Assembly: GCA_944384815.1 (NCBI GenBank)
Contig: CALWUW010000014.1
Span: 1-56,447 of the forward strand
Source of the DNA: an uncultured Clostridia bacterium
Lineage (GTDB): Bacteria > Bacillota > Clostridia > Oscillospirales > Acutalibacteraceae
DNA: 56,447 nucleotides
Direction: 5' to 3'
The position numbers were made by a program, and so were the translations under genes. Numbering within the stretch: the first letter of the stretch is position 1; each line of letters begins with the position of its first letter. Shown piece by piece: positions 51,422 to 56,447 of the stretch. The notes under the pieces were generated by a model. That model saw nothing but the letters and a program-made list of their open reading frames with translations. It had not been told where the DNA came from and made no database searches.

Positions 51422-51790
51422 TTACTTCTTCTTGTTGGCCATGGTCTTTCTGGGACCTTTGCGGGTTCTGGCGTTGGTCTTGGAACGCTGACCACGCACA
51501 GGCAGGCCCTTGCGGTGACGAAGGCCGCGGTAGGAACCGATTTCAATCAGTCTCTTGATATCGAAAGCAACGTCGCGGCGAAGATCGCCTTCCACGCGGC
51601 AGTTATGATCGATATACTCTCTGAGCTTGGCTGCATCGTCCTCGGAAAGATCCCGAACACGGATGTCAGGGTTTACTCCTGTGGCCTTGCAGATGTCGGT
51701 AGCGGTCTTGCGGCCGATACCATAGATATAGGTAAGAGCGATCTCAATGCGCTTGTCTCTGGGGAGATCGATACCGGATATACGCGCCAT
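51422..51790 (-). CDS. rpsM: 30S ribosomal protein S13
   Basis: Head protein of the small subunit contacting the P-site tRNA, 122 residues. The N-terminus [20 protein letters not shown], helix-two-turn-helix [14 protein letters not shown] and the basic C-terminal [20 protein letters not shown] are typical. It follows rpmJ by 33 bp. Confidence 0.98.
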   Translation of the reverse strand: MARISGIDLPRDKRIEIALTYIYGIGRKTATDICKATGVNPDIRVRDLSEDDAAKLREYIDHNCRVEGDLRRDVAFDIKRLIEIGSYRGLRHRKGLPVRGQRSKTNARTRKGPRKTMANKKK

Positions 51791-51823
51791 TATGGTTGCA
51801 CCTCCAAATCCTTGTTCTGCGCC

Positions 51824-51937
51824 TTAACCCTGGCGCTGCTTGTGCTTCGGGTTCTCACAGATCACCATGACTTTACCCTTGCGCTTAATGATCTTGCATT
51901 TTTCACAAATTTTCTTTACAGAAGGTCTTACTTTCAT
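51824..51937 (-). CDS. rpmJ: 50S ribosomal protein L36
   Basis: A 37-residue protein of the large subunit, missed by most length filters. It reads [20 protein letters not shown] and ends NPKHKQRQG, with the zinc ligands CEKC, a third Cys in VMVICENP and His in PKHK (C+ form). A GGAGGG ribosome site precedes the ATG. It lies between infA and rpsM as in other Firmicutes. Confidence 0.97.
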   Translation of the reverse strand: MKVRPSVKKICEKCKIIKRKGKVMVICENPKHKQRQG

Positions 51938-51979
51938 TTGTGCGCCCTCCTTACAGCGAATCTTGTTTTGCCGGTTGGC

Positions 51980-52198
51980 TTATTTGGAACGCCATGTGAT
52001 CCGGCCCCTGGTCAAATCATAGGGCGAAAGCTCTATGGTGACCTTATCCCCGGGGAGGATCCGGATGAAATTCATCCGAAGCTTTCCGGAAATATGGGCC
52101 AGCACTGTGTGCTTATTCGGGAGCTCTACCATAAACATGGCATTGGGAAGAGCTTCCACTACGGTACCTTCCGTTTCAATTACGTCCTGTTTTGACAT
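51980..52198 (-). CDS. infA: Translation initiation factor IF-1
   Basis: Binds the A site of the 30S subunit during initiation. The 72-residue OB-fold protein begins [20 protein letters not shown] and has the [20 protein letters not shown] and [20 protein letters not shown] blocks. It is only 3 bp downstream of the KOW-protein gene and is preceded by GAGGAGG within that gene's end. Confidence 0.98.
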   Translation of the reverse strand: MSKQDVIETEGTVVEALPNAMFMVELPNKHTVLAHISGKLRMNFIRILPGDKVTIELSPYDLTRGRITWRSK

Positions 52199-52201
52199 TG
52201 A

Positions 52202-52468
52202 TTAACCCTCCTCTAGCGGAACACGATCTTTTTGAGAAAAAGATCTGAGAGCGTTTCGGATTGCCCGGTTCGACTGCATGGAACCGGATTCCAGCACGGC
52301 CGTTGTCAGGGAAAGATGAATGCGGTTTTTGCGTTTTGGATGCTCCAACGACCTGCGTCGGCCGTCGCAAATCCACACATAGGATCCCTCCGTATCCAAA
52401 ACCGTGAAAAAACCGCCTTTGTCGCGTCCTGCCTTGGCAAGGACAACGGCTCCTTTCACAAAGTCCAT
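52202..52468 (-). CDS. KOW-domain RNA-binding protein (L14e-like)
   Basis: An 88-residue small basic protein found at this place, between map and infA, in many Clostridia. The N-terminal KOW motif is VKGAVVLAKAGRDKGGFFTV; then comes VWICDGRRRSLEHPKRKNR, and an Arg/Ser-rich tail. It resembles the eukaryotic/archaeal ribosomal L14e fold and probably binds RNA. The exact role is not established. The ATG lies 11 bp after the map stop. Confidence 0.9.
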   Translation of the reverse strand: MDFVKGAVVLAKAGRDKGGFFTVLDTEGSYVWICDGRRRSLEHPKRKNRIHLSLTTAVLESGSMQSNRAIRNALRSFSQKDRVPLEEG

Positions 52469-52479
52469 AATCGGCCTCC

Positions 52480-53232
52480 TTAGTCCGGCAGCGTCAAAAT
52501 GACGGGGCCGTCGGAAGTAATGGCTACCGTGTGTTCAAAATGAGCGGAAAGCTTTCCGTCGGCTGTCACAGTGGTCCAGCCGTCTGCAAGCGTTTTCACA
52601 TCGTAAACACCCTGGTTGATCATGGGTTCAATGGCAATGGTCATGCCCTGCATCAGGCGCACACCTCTTCCGGGTGTGCCGTAATTTGGTACGCTTGGAT
52701 CTTCATGCATCTTCGCGCCTACTCCGTGGCCGACAAAGTTTCGTACCACTGAGTAACCGCGAGCTTCGACATACCGCTGCACCGCGCTGCCTACGTCGCC
52801 GATCCGGTTTCCCACCTGAGCGGCTTTGATACCTTCATAAAGGCTTTCCTGGGTTGTCTGCAGAAGTGCCTGCGCCTGGGCAGAAATCTTTCCGCAGGGA
52901 AATGTAAAAGCATTATCCCCTACAAACCCTTCATAGGTAGCTCCGATATCTATGCTGACAATGTCGCCCTCTCGGACGATCACGTCTTTGCTTGGTATGC
53001 CATGGATCACCACATGATTTACAGAAATGCAGGAGCTCGCCGGGAACCCGCCGTAACCGAGGAAGGTAGGGACGGCGCCCTGCTCCTCGATGTATCGGCG
53101 TGCGATTCGGTCAATCTCCCAGGTGGAGATTCCCGGCTGGACGGCTTCCCCGGCCAACCGGAGCGCCCGGGCGGCTACTCTGCCCGCTTCCCGCATGGCT
53201 GAAAGCTCACGCTTCGTTTTCAGTACAATCAT
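52480..53232 (-). CDS. map: Methionine aminopeptidase, type I
   Basis: Removes the initiator methionine from nascent proteins. The 250-residue pita-bread enzyme has five metal ligands: Asp in VSIDIGATYEG near residue 93, Asp in VGDNAFTFP near residue 105, His in NFVGHGVGAKMHEDPSVPNY near residue 170, Glu in MTIAIEPMINQG near residue 204 and Glu in AHFEHTVAIT near residue 235. It starts 2 bp after the adk stop. The adk-map-infA-rpmJ order is the standard arrangement. Confidence 0.97.
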   Translation of the reverse strand: MIVLKTKRELSAMREAGRVAARALRLAGEAVQPGISTWEIDRIARRYIEEQGAVPTFLGYGGFPASSCISVNHVVIHGIPSKDVIVREGDIVSIDIGATYEGFVGDNAFTFPCGKISAQAQALLQTTQESLYEGIKAAQVGNRIGDVGSAVQRYVEARGYSVVRNFVGHGVGAKMHEDPSVPNYGTPGRGVRLMQGMTIAIEPMINQGVYDVKTLADGWTTVTADGKLSAHFEHTVAITSDGPVILTLPD

Positions 53233-53234
53233 GA

Positions 53235-53867
53235 TTACGCCTTCAACGCTTCCAGCGTCAGCTTGGTTGTATCGGCCACTTCTTCCTGGCCTTCAACAAC
53301 GGAAAGCTTGCCTTGTGCGGCATAGTACGCCTTCAGCGGTTCCGTCTGCTCGTGATAGACTTTCAAACGTTCGCTTACTGTATCAGGATGGTCATCCTTG
53401 CGCTGAACAAGGGTGCCTCCGCATTTCCCGCAAACGCCTTCCTTCTCCGGCTTCTTATAAAGCAGGTGATAGGAAGCGCCGCAGGCTTCGCAGACACGGC
53501 GCCCGGACATCCGTTGAACGATCTTCTCGTCCGGCACTTCGATATCGATCACCTTATCGATGACGATACCCATTTTGTCCAGAGCCTCGGCCTGGGGGAT
53601 GGTACGGGGGAAGCCGTCCAGGATGAAACCGCCCTGGCAGTCTTCCTGCGCCAGACGATCTTTAATGATCCCGATAACAACTTCATCCGGAACCAGCTGA
53701 CCGGCGTCCATATAGGACTTAGCCTTCAGCCCCATCTCCGTGCCGCTTTTCAGCGCTTCGCGAATAATATTTCCCGTGGAAATCGCGGGAATGTTCAAGG
53801 TTTCACAAATAATCTCTGCCTGTGTGCCTTTTCCGGCGCCGGGAGCGCCCAGGAGAATCAATTTCAT
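53235..53867 (-). CDS. adk: Adenylate kinase
   Basis: Equilibrates AMP and ATP with ADP. The 210-residue protein starts MKLILLGAPGAGKGTQAEII with the P-loop. It has GFPRTIPQAEALD near residue 85 and a long LID with four zinc-type cysteines (VCEACGASYHL and GVCGKCGGTLVQRKDD), the zinc form typical of Gram-positive bacteria. The ATG follows GGAGG; the in-frame start at 53882 overlaps it and is rejected. Confidence 0.97.
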   Translation of the reverse strand: MKLILLGAPGAGKGTQAEIICETLNIPAISTGNIIREALKSGTEMGLKAKSYMDAGQLVPDEVVIGIIKDRLAQEDCQGGFILDGFPRTIPQAEALDKMGIVIDKVIDIEVPDEKIVQRMSGRRVCEACGASYHLLYKKPEKEGVCGKCGGTLVQRKDDHPDTVSERLKVYHEQTEPLKAYYAAQGKLSVVEGQEEVADTTKLTLEALKA

Positions 53868-53882
53868 AAAATCTTCCTCCAA

Positions 53883-55208
53883 TCAGTCCAGGAATCCTTT
53901 ATAATGACGCATCATCATCTGGGATTCCATTTGCTTCACCGTTTCCAGAGCCACACCTACAACGATCAGGATGGATGTGCCGCCCAAAGAGAGGCCGTGC
54001 ATCCCGGTAAGTGCCCCATACACAATGGGCAGCAGAGCGATCAACGCCAGGAACAAAGATCCGATCAGCGTGATCTTGGAAAGAATCTTGGCAATGAAAT
54101 CCGACGTGGGCTTTCCGGGACGGATCCCGGGGATGGTGCCGTTGCTCTGACGCAGATTATTGGCCATTTCCACCGGATTATACTGAATCGTCAGGTAGAA
54201 ATACGCAAACAAAATAATCAGGAAGAAGTACAGCACGCTGTACAGCCAGCCGGTGGGAGAAAATGCGTTGAAGAAACCCTGCCAAAAGCTGTTTACATTG
54301 CTCCCCATAAACATCTGAATGGTACTGGGGATGGACAAAATGCTGCTGGCAAAGATAATGGGCATTACACCGGACATCGCTACCTTAATCGGAATATGGC
54401 TGCTTTGTCCGCCGTACATTTTACGCCCTACTACCCGCTTCGCATACTGCACGGGAATCCGGCGTTCGGAATCCTGCATGAATACGATAACCCAGATCAC
54501 CGCCAGGAAAATCAGAACGAACAGCGGTACAAAGACGAAATACTGTCCGCTTCCGGAGGGATCGGCCACAGCCAGCTGGAAGAAGGCACCCAAGGTTTTC
54601 AGCGTGGTGGGGAATCTGGCCAGAATACCCGCAAACAAAAGAACGGAGATTCCGTTTCCGATCCCTTTCTGGTTGATCTGCTCGCCCAGCCACATCATCA
54701 GAGCTGTACCGGCAGTAAAGGCCAGAATGATCACAAACGCTACAAACACACCGCTACCGCCTCCACGGTACATAACGATCTGATTTCCATCCACACTGCT
54801 GTTATAAAGATAGAAATAATACGCCGTACCCTGAATGAGGCCCAGGATTACCGTTACATAACGGGTAATGGTAGAAATGCGCTTACGGCCTTCCTCCCCT
54901 TCTTTCGCCATTCTTTCCAGAGCCGGGATGGCTACCGTCAACAGCTGCATGATAATGGAGCTGTTGATATAGGGAGTCACGCCCATTGCGAAAAGAGTGG
55001 CGCTGGAGAAGGCGCCGCCGGAGAACAGATCCAGATAGCCGAATCCTTCTCCGCCCTGGCTGTTCACCAGGCTTTTCAGCGCTTCCGCATCCAGAAACGG
55101 AACCGGGATAATGGATCCGATCCGGAACACGATGATTACGAAAAGAGTAAACAGAAGTTTTTTACGCAGATCCGGGATATTCCAGGCATTCTTAATTGTC
55201 TTGAACAA
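53883..55208 (-). CDS. secY: Preprotein translocase subunit SecY
   Basis: Forms the protein-conducting channel of the Sec pathway in the cytoplasmic membrane. The 441-residue protein has ten predicted helices. Family signatures include RIGSIIPVPFLDAEALKSL near the N-terminus, MGVTPYINSSIIMQLLTV near residue 75, YAKRVVGRKMYGGQSSHIPI near residue 260 and the GLSLGGTSILIVVGVALETV block near residue 403. It lies 1 bp after rplO and is followed by adk. Confidence 0.98.
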   Translation of the reverse strand: MFKTIKNAWNIPDLRKKLLFTLFVIIVFRIGSIIPVPFLDAEALKSLVNSQGGEGFGYLDLFSGGAFSSATLFAMGVTPYINSSIIMQLLTVAIPALERMAKEGEEGRKRISTITRYVTVILGLIQGTAYYFYLYNSSVDGNQIVMYRGGGSGVFVAFVIILAFTAGTALMMWLGEQINQKGIGNGISVLLFAGILARFPTTLKTLGAFFQLAVADPSGSGQYFVFVPLFVLIFLAVIWVIVFMQDSERRIPVQYAKRVVGRKMYGGQSSHIPIKVAMSGVMPIIFASSILSIPSTIQMFMGSNVNSFWQGFFNAFSPTGWLYSVLYFFLIILFAYFYLTIQYNPVEMANNLRQSNGTIPGIRPGKPTSDFIAKILSKITLIGSLFLALIALLPIVYGALTGMHGLSLGGTSILIVVGVALETVKQMESQMMMRHYKGFLD

Positions 55209-55209
55209 C

Positions 55210-55650
55210 TCAGATCACCTCTGCCTTCCCACCTGCTGCTTCAATTTTCTGCTTGGCACCCTCAGAGAAAGCGCTTACCTGAACGGTGAGCTTCTTCTCC
55301 AGCTTGCCGTTGGCCAGGATCTTAACGCCGTCACAGCATTTCTTTACCAGGCCCGCATCGATCAACGCCTGGGTATCTACCACAGCGTCGTCCTTGAATA
55401 CATTCAAAGATCCAACATTCACAGCGATAATGGATTTGGCAAAAATGTTTGTAAAACCTCTTTTGGGAATCCGTCTCTGAAGCGGCATCTGGCCGCCTTC
55501 AAAGCCAGGACGCATTCCTCTGCCGGCTCTTGCTTTCTGACCCTTGTGGCCCTTGCCAGCGGTTTTGCCCCAGCCGGAGCCGTGGCCTCTACCGATCCGC
55601 TTAGCCTCCTGGGTGGAACCGGGAACTGCAGACAGTTCATGCAATTTCAT
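55210..55650 (-). CDS. rplO: 50S ribosomal protein L15
   Basis: A large-subunit assembly protein of 146 residues. It starts [20 protein letters not shown] and has the glycine/arginine-rich [20 protein letters not shown], then [20 protein letters not shown] and a C-terminal domain ending AGGKAEVI. It lies between rpmD and secY. Confidence 0.98.
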   Translation of the reverse strand: MKLHELSAVPGSTQEAKRIGRGHGSGWGKTAGKGHKGQKARAGRGMRPGFEGGQMPLQRRIPKRGFTNIFAKSIIAVNVGSLNVFKDDAVVDTQALIDAGLVKKCCDGVKILANGKLEKKLTVQVSAFSEGAKQKIEAAGGKAEVI

Positions 55651-55664
55651 TTGCTCGCACCTCC

Positions 55665-55844
55665 TTACGCGTTCTTTACCTCGATGAGGTGGATAATCTT
55701 GGCCACCTTGCCCTTAGTCTGCTCGTTGTCCGGCTGAACGGTTACGTCGCCGATCTTGTGCAGACCCAAAGCGTGGGCAGTTGCAATCTGGTCCTTTTTG
55801 CTGCCGATAAGACTTTTTACCAGCTTCACATGAATCTGTGCCAT
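55665..55844 (-). CDS. rpmD: 50S ribosomal protein L30
   Basis: A 59-residue large-subunit protein, short but with clear family sequence: [20 protein letters not shown], then [20 protein letters not shown] and a C-terminal [16 protein letters not shown]-type ribosome site precedes the ATG. It lies between rpsE and rplO, as in other Firmicutes. Confidence 0.95.
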   Translation of the reverse strand: MAQIHVKLVKSLIGSKKDQIATAHALGLHKIGDVTVQPDNEQTKGKVAKIIHLIEVKNA

Positions 55845-55860
55845 ATTGCTACCCCCTTAC

Positions 55861-56367
55861 TTACAGAATCTCTTTAACCGACTTGCCGCGGATAGCCGCA
55901 ACTTCCTCGGCAGTGCGCAGCTGAGCCATACCGGCCAGGGTTGCGCGTACTACGTTGCAGGGGTTGTTGGAACGAAGAGCCTTGGTACGGATATCCCGGA
56001 TACCAGCCGCTTCTACCACCGCACGCACCGGACCGCCGGCGATTACACCGGTACCGGGGGCAGCAGGCTTCATCAGCACTTTGCCGGCGCCGAACTCACC
56101 GATTACCTCATGAGGAATGGTGGAGCCGCGCAGGGAAATCTTGATCAGGTTCTTCTTCGCGTCCTCAATGCCCTTGCGGATTGCGTCCGGAACTTCTCCG
56201 GCCTTGCCGATTCCGAAGCCTACGGTTCCGTTTCCGTCGCCTACAACAACCAAAGCGGCAAACTTGAAGATACGGCCGCCTTTTACCGTTTTGGATACAC
56301 GGTTAATGGCAACTACATGCTCCTTCATCTCGTCCTGCTGGGAACGAGGTGCATCAAATCTAGCCAA
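55861..56367 (-). CDS. rpsE: 30S ribosomal protein S5
   Basis: A small-subunit protein involved in decoding fidelity, 168 residues. The N-terminal double-stranded-RNA-binding-like domain contains [20 protein letters not shown] and [20 protein letters not shown]; the C-terminal domain has [20 protein letters not shown] and [25 protein letters not shown] precedes the ATG. It follows rplR by 16 bp. Confidence 0.98.
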   Translation of the reverse strand: MARFDAPRSQQDEMKEHVVAINRVSKTVKGGRIFKFAALVVVGDGNGTVGFGIGKAGEVPDAIRKGIEDAKKNLIKISLRGSTIPHEVIGEFGAGKVLMKPAAPGTGVIAGGPVRAVVEAAGIRDIRTKALRSNNPCNVVRATLAGMAQLRTAEEVAAIRGKSVKEIL

Positions 56368-56383
56368 ATGTATTCCTCCTTAC

Positions 56384-56447
56384 TTAGAACTTGAGGCCGC
56401 CCTCACGGGCGCCATCGGCCAGCTCTTTGACGCGGCCATGGAAAATG
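56384..56447 (-). CDS. rplR: 50S ribosomal protein L18 (C-terminal end, cut by window edge)
   Basis: The last 20 codons and stop of a minus-strand gene run to the window edge. They encode HGRVKELADGAREGGLKF at the end, the conserved C-terminus of L18, which binds 5S rRNA. Its position before rpsE fits the spc operon order. The start lies outside the window. Confidence 0.9.
   Translation of the reverse strand, partial: IFHGRVKELADGAREGGLKF

Noticed and set aside
53313-55289. 658-codon plus-strand frame opposite adk and secY
   Set aside because: It crosses two certain minus-strand genes and their junction and has Gln/His/Asn-rich composition typical of antisense frames.

Overview
The window reads as a chromosomal segment of a strictly anaerobic, low-to-mid GC Gram-positive bacterium of the Clostridia, probably an Oscillospirales/Ruminococcaceae-type gut commensal. 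This is inferred from pyruvate phosphate dikinase, two [FeFe]-hydrogenase loci, clostridial-type promoters and Shine-Dalgarno sequences, a MalFG-type sugar transporter with no ATPase gene beside it, a class-2 GalT, a surface protein with a sortase-like tail, and the canonical Firmicutes spc-alpha ribosomal operon. I see no rRNA, tRNA, CRISPR array, IS element or prophage. All CDS starts were chosen by Shine-Dalgarno position and family N-termini.

Layout. 1-9.2 kb: the 3' part of ppdK, a divergent gpsA-like gene, a DedA membrane protein, asnB, a CpXC zinc-ribbon protein, an unknown 139-aa protein and mnmA. 9.2-14.8 kb: the arabinose locus araR-araB-araA-araD, with an AraR-type palindrome directly after the araB promoter. 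14.8-19.9 kb: the thiamin locus. A complete TPP riboswitch with terminator precedes thiC, a half TPP aptamer precedes thiW, and thiW-thiM-thiE-thiD follow as a tightly coupled set. 19.9-27.5 kb: a sugar isomerase-like TIM barrel, a MATE exporter behind a terminator-attenuator leader, galT, a lipoprotein, an asparaginase and an ENSS-repeat surface protein. 27.5-34.1 kb: a LacI regulator, a solute-binding lipoprotein, two ABC permeases and a GH127-type beta-L-arabinofuranosidase, which would supply arabinose to araBAD. 34.1-39.3 kb (minus): an electron-bifurcating hydrogenase operon (nuoE, ATPase, 2Fe-2S protein, hydB, hydA). 39.5-41.2 kb: an Rrf2 regulator with four cysteines, then cysK. 41.2-44.6 kb (minus): a second operon encoding DRTGG, an RsbW-like ATPase, a HydS-like [FeFe]-hydrogenase homologue, DRTGG and PHP proteins, apparently a redox or H2 signalling module. 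44.8-47.1 kb: serC-serA. 47.3-48.7 kb: a second MATE exporter. 48.9-56.4 kb (minus): rplR(partial)-rpsE-rpmD-rplO-secY-adk-map-KOW protein-infA-rpmJ-rpsM-rpsK-rpsD-rpoA-rplQ, ending in a terminator.

The most interesting items are the HydS-like sensory operon, the MATE leader with a possible short leader peptide overlapping the terminator stem, the half TPP aptamer ahead of thiW, the duplicated araA start with a hairpin over the first Shine-Dalgarno, and heptamer-periodic degenerate repeats in three intergenic gaps.
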